Part shown: in pieces, positions 16,886 through 26,025 of the stretch
Layout: each line of letters begins with the position of its first letter
Numbering within the stretch: the stretch's first letter is position 1
DNA from: Streptomyces spinoverrucosus
Lineage (GTDB): Bacteria > Actinomycetota > Actinomycetes > Streptomycetales > Streptomycetaceae
Reading direction: 5' to 3'
DNA: 64,000 nucleotides
NCBI RefSeq assembly: GCF_015712165.1
Contig: NZ_JADPZX010000002.1
Location: 248,001-312,000, forward strand
Made by a program: the position numbers and the translations under genes
Notes under the pieces: generated by a model
The model's input: the letters and a program-made list of their open reading frames with translations, nothing else
Databases searched by the model: none
Told to the model about the DNA's origin: nothing

Positions 16886-18433
16886 TCAAGTCTCCACCGT
16901 CAGACGCTTCGTCGTCTCCATGAGGGACACGGTAAAGGGATGGCGGGGCGCGTCCAGCACCTTGTCGGCCAAGCCCTGCTCGACCAGTTCGCCCGCGTCC
17001 AGGACGGCGACTCGATCGGCCAGGCGGGCGGTGTCCAGGTCGTGGGTGATCAGGACGAGGGAGAGGTCGTCGCGATCGCCTTCGCGCAGCAGGCCCGCGA
17101 GGACGTCGAGGATGCCGCGGCGGGTGACCGTGTCGAGGCCCGAGGTGATCTCGTCGCAGATCAGGACCCGGGGGCGGGCGAGCAGGGCGCGGGCGAGGGC
17201 GGCACGCTGGAGTTCACCGCCGGAGAGCCGGGCAGGGTGACGGCCCGCCAGTTCCTCCGGGAGGCCGAGACGAGCGAGCGTGGCCAGGGCCTCCGCCCGG
17301 GCTGCCTGCTCGTCGGCACCGCGCAGGCGTACGGCCGTACGGGCGACCTGGGCGAGGACCGGCCGGTACTCGTCGAAGGCGGCGCGGGCGTCCTGGAAGA
17401 CGTACTGCACCGCCGCCAGCTGCGCACGGTCCCGCTGCCGCAGACTGCGCGGCAGGGGGCGGCCGTCGAGCAGGACCTCTCCGCTGTGGTCGCGGTGGAG
17501 CCCGGCCAGACAGCGGGCGAGGGTGGTCTTGCCGCTGCCGGAGCGGCCCACGACGGCCAGGCATTCGCCCGCGTGGAGGGTGAGCTCCGGGACGCGGACC
17601 GTCGTACGGCGGTGACCGTCGCGGTGGTGGGCCGTCAAGCCCCGTACGCACAAGGATCCGGCTCCTGGTGACCGGTTCTCGGCCACCGGCGTCCGCGCGT
17701 CCAGCAGTCGCCGGGTCCACTCGTGACGCGGCGCCGTCCACAGCCGCTCGGGCGGGCCCGACTCGACGACCTGCCCCGCGCGCATGACCAGGACGTCGTC
17801 GGCGAGCGCGCGCACGACATCGAGGTCGTGACTGAGCAGGACCACCGCGATGCCCTTGGCCGCGACCGCCGCGAGTTCGTCGACGATCCGGCTCGTGGTC
17901 AGCGCGTCCTGGCCGGTGGTGGGTTCGTCGGCGACGATGACCCGGGCGCCGAGCAGGAGCGCCTGGGCGAGGACGACGCGCTGCTGCTGGCCACCGGACA
18001 GCTGGTGCGGGTAGCGGCTCAACAGCGCTTCCCCGTCGGGAAGTTGCGCGTCGGCCAAGGCCCGCAGGACGCGTGCGCGAGCCGCAGCCTTGCGCTCACG
18101 TCGGGGCAGGTCCCGTACCCGCTCGCGGGCGATGTCGTACAGGAGCGCCGAGACCCGCCGGGCCGGGTTGAGCACGGCCGCCGGGTGCTGGGGCACATAG
18201 CCGACGCCCGCCGGTGCCCGTACGGCACCGGTGACCCGGGCGCCCGGCGGGTACTCCCCGAGCAGCGCGAGGCCGGTGGTGGTCTTGCCGCTGCCCGAGG
18301 CCCCGACCAGCGCGGTCACCTTGCCGGGCAGGACCCGGAGGTGGACGCCGTCGACGATGGCCCTGCCGTCGATCTCGACGCGCAGGTCGGTGATCTCCGC
18401 GACGGGTTCCGGTTGCTTCAGCACATCGCTCAC
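16886..18433 (-). CDS. Dipeptide/nickel-type ABC transporter, double ATP-binding protein (DppD-DppF fusion)
   Basis: 515-residue protein with two complete nucleotide-binding domains. First: Walker A GASGSGKTT, signature LSGGQQQRVVLAQA, Walker B VIVADEPTTGQD, LLSHD. Second: Walker A GRSGSGKTT, signature LSGGELQRAALARA, Walker B VLICDEITSGLD, LITHD. Such fusions replace separate D and F subunits in oligopeptide, nickel and metallophore importers. The GTG start at 18433 overlaps the stop of the permease gene. It is the last gene of the ten-gene operon 16886-28102 and powers uptake through the two permeases upstream. Confidence 0.93.
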   Translation of the reverse strand: MSDVLKQPEPVAEITDLRVEIDGRAIVDGVHLRVLPGKVTALVGASGSGKTTTGLALLGEYPPGARVTGAVRAPAGVGYVPQHPAAVLNPARRVSALLYDIARERVRDLPRRERKAAARARVLRALADAQLPDGEALLSRYPHQLSGGQQQRVVLAQALLLGARVIVADEPTTGQDALTTSRIVDELAAVAAKGIAVVLLSHDLDVVRALADDVLVMRAGQVVESGPPERLWTAPRHEWTRRLLDARTPVAENRSPGAGSLCVRGLTAHHRDGHRRTTVRVPELTLHAGECLAVVGRSGSGKTTLARCLAGLHRDHSGEVLLDGRPLPRSLRQRDRAQLAAVQYVFQDARAAFDEYRPVLAQVARTAVRLRGADEQAARAEALATLARLGLPEELAGRHPARLSGGELQRAALARALLARPRVLICDEITSGLDTVTRRGILDVLAGLLREGDRDDLSLVLITHDLDTARLADRVAVLDAGELVEQGLADKVLDAPRHPFTVSLMETTKRLTVET

Positions 18434-19230
18434 GGGCGTCGTTCCTTGTCTGTACTGCGTTTGTCCAGTGCGGCGTCGAAGAGCAGGTTGCTGCCCGTCG
18501 TCAGGGCGACGATCAGCAGGGCGGGGACGACGACGGCCCAGGGCTGCACGGCGAGGCCGGTGCGGTTGCGGTCGACCATGACCGCCCAGTCGGCGGCGTC
18601 CGGCGCGACTCCGACGCCGAGGAAGGCGGCCGTCGCCACCAGGTAGAGCACGCCCGTGAGTCGCACCCCCGCGTCGGCGGCGAGGGTGCGCAGCGTGGCG
18701 CGGCCGACGTAGCCGACGGCCATCCGCCACCAGGTCTCGCCCTGCATCCGCAGCGCCTCGACGGCGGGCCGGGCGGCGGCCTGAGCGGCGGCGGCGCGGA
18801 CGATCCTGGCGGCGTCCGGGATGTTGACCAGGGCCACGAGCAGCGCGAGTCCGACCGGGCCGGGTTCGAACACCGCCGCCACCAGCAGGATCAGCAGCAG
18901 CGACGGCACGGCCAGCAGCACGTCCAGGGGCCGCATCAGGAGTTCCTCCAGCGAGCGCCGGTGGGTGAGCGCGCTGAGCAGGCCGAGGGGTATCGCGACG
19001 GCGTACGCCAGGGCCGTCGCCGCGAGCGCGGTCAGCACCACCGGGCGACCGCCGTGCAGCACCTGCTGCCACACGTCCCGTCCGACGAAGTCGGTGCCGA
19101 GCCAGTGCCCGTCCCCGAGCGTGAAGGACATCGCGCGCGGTCCGGGTTCGCCCGCGAACAGCGGCCCCAGCAGGGCGAGTACGAGGGGTACGCCGATGAT
19201 GACCCCACCGAGCAGGAATCGGGACCTCAC
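18430..19230 (-). CDS. ABC transporter permease, DppC/NikC type
   Basis: 266-residue inner-membrane subunit with five or six hydrophobic segments and an extracytoplasmic loop after the first (GDGHWLGTDFVGRDVWQQVL, the typical DppC 'GTDxxGRD' motif). The cytoplasmic EAA-type loop is around AAARPAVEALRMQGETWWR. It forms the pore with the DppB partner, whose stop overlaps its ATG; it overlaps the ATPase gene in turn. Imports what the lipoprotein at 20282 binds, by context possibly a metal chelate. Confidence 0.92.
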   Translation of the reverse strand: MRSRFLLGGVIIGVPLVLALLGPLFAGEPGPRAMSFTLGDGHWLGTDFVGRDVWQQVLHGGRPVVLTALAATALAYAVAIPLGLLSALTHRRSLEELLMRPLDVLLAVPSLLLILLVAAVFEPGPVGLALLVALVNIPDAARIVRAAAAQAAARPAVEALRMQGETWWRMAVGYVGRATLRTLAADAGVRLTGVLYLVATAAFLGVGVAPDAADWAVMVDRNRTGLAVQPWAVVVPALLIVALTTGSNLLFDAALDKRSTDKERRP

Positions 19231-20285
19231 GCGGCCACCCCCGCACGCGGTGCGAACCTGTGGGCGACCAGATCAGCGCCCAGATTGAGGACGACGGTCA
19301 GCACACCGAACACCACCGCGAGCCCCTGCACGACCGGCACGTCCCGCTCGGCCACGGCGTTGAGCAGGACCGTGCCCAGTCCGGGGATCACGAAGAGGGC
19401 CTCCACGACGATCACGCCGCACAGCAGCCAGTCGACGGTACGGGCGAGTTGCTGAGCGGCCGGAGCGAGGGCGTTGGGCAGGGCGTGCGCGTAGCGGACG
19501 CGGGCGCCCGGGACGCCGTAGCGGCGTGCGTGGACCGCGTACGGCGCCGCGAGGGCGTCGATCATGCCGGCCCGCACCAGGCGGGCCAGCGAGCAGACCG
19601 GCCGGGAGAGCAGCACGAGCACCGGCAGGACCAGCGCGGCCGGATGGGCGAGCAGGTCGGTGCCGTAGCCGACGGCGGTCGGCGGCAGCCAGCCCAGCCG
19701 GAGTGCCACCACGCCGACCAGCAGCACGCCCAGCGCGAACTCCGGGACCGCGTACACGGCGAGCGTCGCCGAGCTGACCAGCCGGTCGATCAGCCGCCCC
19801 TCGTGCCGCGCGGCCAGCACGCCGAGGCCGAAACCGAGCGGCAGCAGCAGGACGACGGTGAGCGCGGCCAGCAGCAGGGTGGGGCCGAAACCGTCGCTGA
19901 TGTACTGGCTGACCGGGCGCCCGGAGGCCAGCGAGGTGCCGAAGTCGCCGTGCGGCAGGCCGGCCGCCCAGTCGGCCAGCCGCTCGTACGCCGGTCGGTC
20001 CAGGTGCATGGCCTCCCGGATCGCCGCGATGCGCGCCGGGTCGGGCTGGTCGCCGGCCAGGGCGACGGCGGCGTCGCCCGGCAGCGCCTCGGTGAGCGCG
20101 AAGACCAGCAGCACCACGGCCACGGTTTGAACTCCCCCGAGAATCAGGCGCCGGGCGACGAAGGATGTGCCACGGTATGCCGACTGTCGGCCGCGGCGCC
20201 CTCGTGGCTTGTCGCGCGGTTCCCCGCGCCCCTTGTCGGCGCTGTCGAACCGCACGTGACTTCGCCGGGCCTGCTTGGGCTTCAC
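19227..20285 (-). CDS. ABC transporter permease, DppB/NikB type (start uncertain)
   Basis: Second channel subunit. The recognisable protein begins at FVARRLILGGVQTVAVVLL and runs through six membrane segments, including LPGDAAVALAGDQPDP and GLPHGDFGTSL in the first external loop, and RRYGVPGARVRYAHALPNA at the EAA loop. The GTG at 20285 overlaps the lipoprotein stop, giving 352 residues, about 45 more than usual at the N-terminus. No closer in-frame ATG/GTG exists before the first membrane segment except GTG at 20255. The extra stretch spans a repeat-like element (20211-20232), so the N-terminus may be an insertion by-product. Confidence 0.85.
   Translation of the reverse strand: MKPKQARRSHVRFDSADKGRGEPRDKPRGRRGRQSAYRGTSFVARRLILGGVQTVAVVLLVFALTEALPGDAAVALAGDQPDPARIAAIREAMHLDRPAYERLADWAAGLPHGDFGTSLASGRPVSQYISDGFGPTLLLAALTVVLLLPLGFGLGVLAARHEGRLIDRLVSSATLAVYAVPEFALGVLLVGVVALRLGWLPPTAVGYGTDLLAHPAALVLPVLVLLSRPVCSLARLVRAGMIDALAAPYAVHARRYGVPGARVRYAHALPNALAPAAQQLARTVDWLLCGVIVVEALFVIPGLGTVLLNAVAERDVPVVQGLAVVFGVLTVVLNLGADLVAHRFAPRAGVAA
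20211..20232. repeat. Streptomyces-type intergenic repeat (REP-like hairpin)
   Basis: The core GCGCGG-TTCC-CCGCGC with CCC after it forms a small hairpin. It resembles a GC-rich sequence that, from memory, is scattered between genes in many Streptomyces genomes. Here it lies inside the reading frame of the DppB permease, before the first membrane segment. Confidence 0.5.
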
Positions 20286-21844
20286 CCGAGCCACACCTTG
20301 TCGAACCGCGCCCAGTCGAGGGTGTTGGCGGGCGCGTCGCGCTCGACGCCCTTCACGTTGCGGGCCGTTCCGAGGATCCAGTCGGCGAAGCCCCACACCA
20401 GGAACCCGCCCTCGGTGTACAGGCGGCGCTGCATACGTTCGTACACCGCGGCCCGTTCGGTCTTGTCGCGCGTGGACTGGGCCTGCTGGTAGAGCGCGTC
20501 GAAGTCCTTGTGCTGCCACTTGGTCGCGTTGGTGGTGGAGTCGGTGAGCAGCCGCTGGGAGATGTGCGCCTCGATGGGCATGGCGCCGGAGCGGTAGCAG
20601 GCGAGGGTGCCGGAGTCGAGGACGTCGCTCCAGTAAGAGTCCTTGCTGCCCATCTTCACCTCGATGGTGACGCCCGCCTTCCTGGCCTGGTCGCGGAAGA
20701 TGCTCGCGGCCTCGGTGAACCCGGCGGCGACGGCCGACGTGTCGAGGGTGACCTTCAGGTTGTCGGCGCCGGCCTGCTTCAGCAGCGCGCGGGCCCTGTC
20801 GAGGTCCTGTTCGCGCTGGGGGAGAGCGTCGGCGTAGTACTCGTAGCCCTTGCCGAACAGGTCGTTGCCGATCTCGCCCGCGCCGGACAGTGCGCCGTCG
20901 ACGAGTTCCCTGCGGTCGGCGATGAGGAAGAACGCCTGCCGGACCCGCCTGTCGTCGAAGGGCGGCCGGTCGGTCTTCATGACGAAGGCCTGCATGGCGC
21001 TGTTGCGCAGGCGGACGATCTCGATCTGCCCCTGGTTCTCGTGGGCGCGGGCGGTGGTGGGGTTGAGTTCGTGGGCGTACTCGACCTGGCCGCCGAGCAG
21101 GGCGTTGACGCGGGCGGACTCCTCGTTGGCGACGACGAACTCCAGCTCGTCGAGGTACGGGGCGCCGTCCCAGTAGTCGTCGTAGCGGCGGACCACGGCC
21201 GAGCGGCCCGGGGTGAAGGAGGCGAACCGGAACGGGCCGGAGCCGATCGGCTTCTTGTCGAAGTCGGTGGCGCCCTCGGGCACGATGTACGCGCCGAACG
21301 CGGCCAGGACGTTGGGGAATTCGGCGGTCGGCCGCTTCAGCACGAACTCGATGCTCCGCTCGCCGGTGGCGCGGCTGGCGGCGAGGTCGATGGGCTCCAG
21401 GGACGCCTTGGCGCGGAACGCCTGCTTGGGGTCGGCGATCCGGCGGTAGCTGTGGAGGACGTCGGCGGCGGTGACCGGCCGGCCGTCGTGGAAGGTGGCC
21501 TCGCGCAGGGTGACCTGCCAGCGGTCGAGGGTCTTGTTCGCCTCCCACTTGGTGGCGAGGCGGGGTTCGGCGGCCAGGTCGGGGCCGTAGTCGGCGAGCT
21601 TGTCGAACAGCGCCTTGGCGCGGGCCACGTCCACGAAGAGGTTGGCCAGGTGCGGGTCGAGGGTTTCGCTGGCGCCGCCGCCGGCGAAGGCGGCACGCAG
21701 CCGTCCGCCGCGCCGGGGCTTGCCGTCGCCCTCGCTCGTGGCGGGGCCGTCGGAGGAGCCGCAGCCGGTGAGGGCGAGCGCGCCGAGGGAGGCGGCGCCG
21801 GTGGCGGCGAGGAAGCCGCGCCGGTGCAGACCGGGGAGGTTCAT
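20282..21844 (-). CDS. Extracellular solute-binding lipoprotein, family 5 (Dpp/Opp/Nik type)
   Basis: 520-residue surface receptor of the importer. The N-terminus has a twin-arginine-like HRRGFLAATGA, then a hydrophobic core and lipobox LTGC with the lipidated cysteine at residue 28. Family-5 features: ASETLDPHLANLFVD, REATFHDGRPVTAADVLHSY, PIGSGPFRFASFTPG and RRYDDYWDGAPYLDEL. Family members bind peptides, nickel-histidine, opines or other metal chelates. It is encoded between the methyltransferase and the permeases, 28 bp after the former. The neighbourhood (metal-box promoter, chelation-domain protein) suggests a metallophore ligand rather than a nutrient peptide. Confidence 0.92.
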   Translation of the reverse strand: MNLPGLHRRGFLAATGAASLGALALTGCGSSDGPATSEGDGKPRRGGRLRAAFAGGGASETLDPHLANLFVDVARAKALFDKLADYGPDLAAEPRLATKWEANKTLDRWQVTLREATFHDGRPVTAADVLHSYRRIADPKQAFRAKASLEPIDLAASRATGERSIEFVLKRPTAEFPNVLAAFGAYIVPEGATDFDKKPIGSGPFRFASFTPGRSAVVRRYDDYWDGAPYLDELEFVVANEESARVNALLGGQVEYAHELNPTTARAHENQGQIEIVRLRNSAMQAFVMKTDRPPFDDRRVRQAFFLIADRRELVDGALSGAGEIGNDLFGKGYEYYADALPQREQDLDRARALLKQAGADNLKVTLDTSAVAAGFTEAASIFRDQARKAGVTIEVKMGSKDSYWSDVLDSGTLACYRSGAMPIEAHISQRLLTDSTTNATKWQHKDFDALYQQAQSTRDKTERAAVYERMQRRLYTEGGFLVWGFADWILGTARNVKGVERDAPANTLDWARFDKVWLG

Positions 21845-21872
21845 GAGGGTTCCTTGAGCAGAGAGGGACAGG

Positions 21873-22664
21873 TCAGTGGGGGGTGGTGAGGCGTGCGACG
21901 ACGTGCAGCCGGTCGGCGTCGGTGGTCGCGCCGGGCAACCGGCCCTCGTGCCAGGGCGGTTCGGTGCGCGGTCCCGGGCCGTCGTGCAGCGCGAGCACCT
22001 GGAAGCCGTGCGCGGCCAGCAGGTGTCGCAGCTCCTGCGGGAAGAGCAGCCGCCAGGCGGAGCGCTGCTCCACGGGCGCCGATCCCTCGTCCGCGGTCCA
22101 TGTGCGGACCCGGCGCAGGAGCTGGGCGGTGCGGTCCACGGTGAGGGTGGTGGTGGAGCGGTACTCCGTGCCCTGCCAGGTGAAGGAGTTCACCTTCGGC
22201 GTGTCGAGCAGGTCCGTGCGGCCGAGGAAATAGGCGCCGTTGCGCATCTCCGCGACGAGCAGGCCGCCCGGGGCGAGGGCGTGACGGCAGGAGGTCAGGA
22301 AGCCGTCGAGCTGGTCGTTGGTGTGGCAGTACAGCAGCGCGCTGTCCAGGCACACCACCGCGTCGAACGCTCCCCGGCCCAGATCGAATCCGTGCAGGTC
22401 GGCACGGACGTACGCGGGCCCCGGGTGGTGCGTGCGGGCGTACCCGAGCATCGCCTCGGAGAGGTCCGCGCCGGTCACCCGGCGCCCCGCGTGGTGCAGA
22501 TGGGCGGCGTCGCGTCCGGTGCCGCAGCCCATGTCCAGGACGCGGGGTCCGGCGTCGTACCGCCGCAGGCAGTCCTCGGTCCAGCGGCCGGCCAGCCGCT
22601 CGGGGTCGGGGAAGCGGGCCTCGTACAGCTCGGGGTTGTCGGTGAGGAGGTTGGTGGTTGTCAC
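21873..22664 (-). CDS. Class I SAM-dependent methyltransferase
   Basis: 263-residue small-molecule-type methyltransferase. SAM-binding motif I VLDMGCGTGRDAAHLHHAG at about residues 41-59, motif II ADLSEAMLGYAR, motif III FDAVVCLDSALLY and LAPGGLLVAEMR. No target-recognition domain for nucleic acid or protein is seen, so a metabolite is the likely substrate. It starts 10 bp after the MFS gene and precedes the binding protein, so it is part of the operon. The inferred role is tailoring (N- or O-methylation) of the operon's product. Confidence 0.88.
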   Translation of the reverse strand: MTTTNLLTDNPELYEARFPDPERLAGRWTEDCLRRYDAGPRVLDMGCGTGRDAAHLHHAGRRVTGADLSEAMLGYARTHHPGPAYVRADLHGFDLGRGAFDAVVCLDSALLYCHTNDQLDGFLTSCRHALAPGGLLVAEMRNGAYFLGRTDLLDTPKVNSFTWQGTEYRSTTTLTVDRTAQLLRRVRTWTADEGSAPVEQRSAWRLLFPQELRHLLAAHGFQVLALHDGPGPRTEPPWHEGRLPGATTDADRLHVVARLTTPH

Positions 22665-22674
22665 AGGGGGCTCC

Positions 22675-23916
22675 TCAGGCCGCGGCCGGTACGGCGGTCC
22701 GCGGCGGGGTCGGCAGCGACTTCCGGCGGTGCAGCAGGGCCACGCCGAGCGCGGAGGCCAGTCCGAACAGGGCGCAGCACGCCCAGGGCAGCCAGGGGGC
22801 GTCGCCCTCCCCGGTGTCCATGGCCCAGCCGACGACGGTGTTGCCGAGGGCGGCGGCGATGCCGGAGACGACGTAGAAGATCCCGTAGTAGGTGCCGGTC
22901 AGCTCGGGGCGGCCGAAGCCGGGGATCAGCTCCATGACGAACGGCGAGGCGATCATGAGGCCGACGTAGAGCATCAGGGTGCCGAGCAGGATCGGTACGG
23001 CGTCCAGCAGCCCGGCGGAGGTGGTGCCCGCCACGGTGGCCGGCGGCACGAAGGCCAGGCCTGTCAGCAGCAGGCCGAGGCCGATCCAACGGGCCCTGCT
23101 GCCGCGCCGCTTGAGGGCGCGGGTGAGGCGCAGTTGCAGGGTGAGGTTGGCGAGGGTGCCGACGAGGAACACCAGGCCGGCGGCGCCGTCCCAGCCGGTG
23201 GCCCGGCGGGCGCCGGCCGGCAGCAGCAGGTAGAGCTGGTTCTCCAGGGTGAACAGGCCGACCATGGCCAGCGCGAACGCCAGGAACGCCCGATTACCTA
23301 CGACCTCCCGCCAGTCGGCGAGGACGCCGCCCTTGCTCGGCTCGACCTCCCGCGCGGGCAGGACCAGGGCCTGCGCGACGGTGAGGACCGCGAAGATCGC
23401 GGCGGCGGTCAGGGCGGACGTGCGGAAGTCGACGAGCAGGAGCAGGCTGCCGAGCAGCGGGCCGATCAGCGCGCCGGTCGTGGCGAACACGTTGAACAGC
23501 GCGAACGCCTCCGCCTTGCGCTCCCCCGCCTCCTGCGCGAGGTAGGCCCGTACGGCGGGGTTGAACAGCGCCCCGGCAAGCCCGCTCAGTACGGACGCGG
23601 CGAGCAGCACGGGCAGCCCGTCGCCGAGCGCGAACAGCCCGAACCCGACGGCCCGCAGCCCGCACCCGGCGATGATCACGCCCCGCGCGCCGAGCCGGTC
23701 GGAGGCGGAGCCGCCGATGATGAACAGGCCCTGCTGGCTGAGGTTGCGCACGCCGAGGACGATGCCGACGACGGCCGCCGACATGCCGAGGTTCTCGGTG
23801 AGGTGGGTGGCGAGGTAGGGGATGAGGAGGTAGAAGCCGGTGTTGACGCCGAGCTGGTTGACCAGCAGGAGGCGTACGGCGAGCGGGAACCGGCGTATCT
23901 CGTGCCATGTCCTCAT
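22675..23916 (-). CDS. MFS transporter, probable exporter of the operon product
   Basis: 413-residue protein with about 12 membrane segments; after the second, the loop GGSASDRLGARGVI matches motif A of drug/metabolite exporters. The ATG at 23916 overlaps the epimerase stop (ATGA). An MFS exporter between biosynthetic genes and an importer is the arrangement known from staphylopine/pseudopaline and EDDS-like systems, where it secretes the metal-free chelator. That role is inferred from context; the sequence itself only shows an MFS permease. Confidence 0.9.
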   Translation of the reverse strand: MRTWHEIRRFPLAVRLLLVNQLGVNTGFYLLIPYLATHLTENLGMSAAVVGIVLGVRNLSQQGLFIIGGSASDRLGARGVIIAGCGLRAVGFGLFALGDGLPVLLAASVLSGLAGALFNPAVRAYLAQEAGERKAEAFALFNVFATTGALIGPLLGSLLLLVDFRTSALTAAAIFAVLTVAQALVLPAREVEPSKGGVLADWREVVGNRAFLAFALAMVGLFTLENQLYLLLPAGARRATGWDGAAGLVFLVGTLANLTLQLRLTRALKRRGSRARWIGLGLLLTGLAFVPPATVAGTTSAGLLDAVPILLGTLMLYVGLMIASPFVMELIPGFGRPELTGTYYGIFYVVSGIAAALGNTVVGWAMDTGEGDAPWLPWACCALFGLASALGVALLHRRKSLPTPPRTAVPAAA

Positions 23917-24947
23917 GCCGCCACCTCCTCGACGCCGAGCCCCGGCAGGTCGCTCGCGCGGACGAAGCCGTCGGTGCCGCCGATCCCGGTCCACGGGTCG
24001 TGCGCGAGCAGCAGGTGTCCGTCGAGGTCGGCCCAGCGGGCGCGGTCGGCGAGGTGGACGGCGGGGGCGAGGCCGAGGGTGCTGGCGGTGAGGCAGCCGA
24101 GCATCAGCGCGGTGCCGCTGCCCTCGACGGCCTCGGCGATACGCAGCGCCGCGTGGACGCCGCCGCACTTGGCGAGCTTGACGTTGACGCCGTGCACGCG
24201 TCCGGCGAGGCGGCGGACGTCGTCGAGGCTCACGGCGTCCTCGTCGGCGATGACCGGCAGCGGGGAGCGCTCGGCAAGGGCGCCCAGCGTCTCCGGATCA
24301 CCGGGGGCGAGGGGCTGTTCGACGGCTTCGACACCGAGGTCGGCGAACCGGGCCAGCAAGTCGGAGGCCTGCGCCGACGTCCAGGCCCCGTTGGGGTCCA
24401 GGAGCAGCCGGGCGCCGGGCGCGGCGTCGCGGATGACGCGGACGCGCTCGATGTCGTCCTCGGGGTCGGGGGTGCCCGCCTTGACCTTGAGGACCTCGAA
24501 ACCGGCGGCGGCCAGGCGCCGGGCCTCGGCGGCCGCGTGCAGGGGCGCGCAGATGCCGATGGTGCGGGCGGTGGCGGTCACGGGCGCGGAGGGCGCGCCG
24601 AGGAGGCGGTGGACGGGGCTGCCCGCGCGCTTGCCGACCAGGTCGAGGAGCGCGGATTCGACGGCGGCGGTGACGGCGGGCGGCGAGTCACCGGCCAGCT
24701 CCCCGGCCCGCAGCGCCTCCAGGGCGCTCTCCGGATCGGCGAGGCGGTGCAGGTCGACGGCCGCGACGAGGCGTTCGAGGGTGGCCGTGTCGAGGCCGTA
24801 GTAGACGCTGGTGACGGCCTCTCCATGGCCGTACAGCCCTTCGTGTTCGACGGTCAGCCACACGGCGTCACGGGTGGACATGGTGGAGCGGGAGATGCGC
24901 AGCGGCTCGGTGAGATCGAGGCGTACGGTGCGCTGGGTGGCCTTCAC
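23913..24947 (-). CDS. Enolase-superfamily dipeptide epimerase-like protein
   Basis: 344-residue member of the muconate-lactonising/L-Ala-D/L-Glu epimerase subgroup. The KxK acid-base motif is in EVLKVKAG, metal ligands are in LLLDPNGAW, AVEQPLAPGD and PVIADEDAV, and the second catalytic lysine is in VNVKLAKCGG. These enzymes deprotonate the alpha-carbon next to a carboxylate and can epimerise dipeptides or N-acyl amino acids. The GTG start at 24947 overlaps the stop of the PLP gene. With an ATP-grasp ligase in the operon, epimerisation of a ligase-made dipeptide-like product is a reasonable idea. Confidence 0.88.
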   Translation of the reverse strand: MKATQRTVRLDLTEPLRISRSTMSTRDAVWLTVEHEGLYGHGEAVTSVYYGLDTATLERLVAAVDLHRLADPESALEALRAGELAGDSPPAVTAAVESALLDLVGKRAGSPVHRLLGAPSAPVTATARTIGICAPLHAAAEARRLAAAGFEVLKVKAGTPDPEDDIERVRVIRDAAPGARLLLDPNGAWTSAQASDLLARFADLGVEAVEQPLAPGDPETLGALAERSPLPVIADEDAVSLDDVRRLAGRVHGVNVKLAKCGGVHAALRIAEAVEGSGTALMLGCLTASTLGLAPAVHLADRARWADLDGHLLLAHDPWTGIGGTDGFVRASDLPGLGVEEVAA

Positions 24948-26025
24948 TGGTGTACTTCCGGGGAGTCGAGCGGGTCGGTGACACGGGTGCAGCGCACCCA
25001 TCCGGTGGCCTCGGCGGCGCGTGGGTGCGGGATCTCGACGGGGCGCCGGGCCGCGTCGGCGGGGTCGATGCCGTGCGCGGTGGTGAAGTCGTCGTCGAAG
25101 ACCGTGCCGAGATAGCGGTGCGGGCCGTCGGGGAAGACGGTGGCGACCACCGCGCCCGGGTGGACGCGGGCCGCCCAGGCGGAGACGAGCGCGACCGCGC
25201 CGGTGCTCCAGCCGCCGGTGACGAAGCTGCCCCGGGCGAGCCGGCGGCAGCTGTCCACCGCCTCGGCGGGGCCGACCCAGTGCACCTCGTCGAAGGCGTC
25301 GTAGGCGACGTTGCGGGGGTGGATGCTGCTGCCGAGGCCGCGCATCAGCCGGGGGCGGGCGGGCTGGCCGAAGATCGTCGACCCGGTCGCGTCGACGCCG
25401 ATCAGCCGCAGGGCGGGCCAGTGCCGGCGCAGCGGGCCGACGATGCCGGCGCTGTGCCCGCCGGTGCCGACGCTGCACACCAGGACGTCCAGATGGTCGA
25501 GCTGGACGGCGAGTTCGGCGGCGAGGGAGGCGTAGCCGGTGGTGTTGTCCGGGTTGTTGTACTGGTCGGGCCAGTAGGCGTCGGTCAGGTCGGTGAGCAG
25601 CTCCCGCAGCCGGGCGAGGCGGGCCGCCTGCCAGCCGCCCTGGGGGCGGGCCGGTCGACGATCTCCAGGCGTACGCCGTGGGCGCGCAGCAACTGGCGCA
25701 TGGACGGCTCCAGTTCGCTGTCGCCGACGAGCACCACGGGGTGGCCGAGTGCCTGTCCGGCGAAGGCGAGCCCGAGGCCCAGCGTCCCGGACGTCGACTC
25801 CACGACCGGCGCGCCCGGCCGCAGCTCGCCGCGCTCGCGGGCGCCGAGCAGCATCGACACGGCGGCCCGCGCCTTCATCCCGCCCGCCGCGAGCCCTTCG
25901 AGCTTGGCCCAGAAACCGGGGTGCGGGCCGGGCAGTTCGGTGCCGATCCGGACGAGCGGCGTTCGGCCGAGGAGGTCGAGCAGCTCGGGGCGCGCCGGGG
26001 CGCGCACGGCGGCGGTGGTGGTCAT
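24944..26025 (-). pseudogene. PLP-dependent cysteine synthase-like enzyme, one-base frameshift
   Basis: Fold-type II PLP enzyme (CysK/SbnA-like). The N-terminal part starts at ATG 26025 (ELLDLLGRTPLVRIG; Schiff-base lysine in GGMKARAA; ESTSGTLGLGLA substrate loop). It loses its frame after LEIVDRPAP near 25644. The rest reads in the next frame: GGWQAARLARLRELL, then YWPDQYNNPDNTTGYAS, the phosphate loop SVGTGGHSAG, and so on to 24944. Restoring one base in the five-G run 25642-25646 gives a normal product of about 360 residues. SbnA-type homologues make 2,3-diaminopropionate precursors in metallophore pathways. Either a real lesion or a sequencing error; gene overlaps on both sides are intact. 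Confidence 0.88.
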
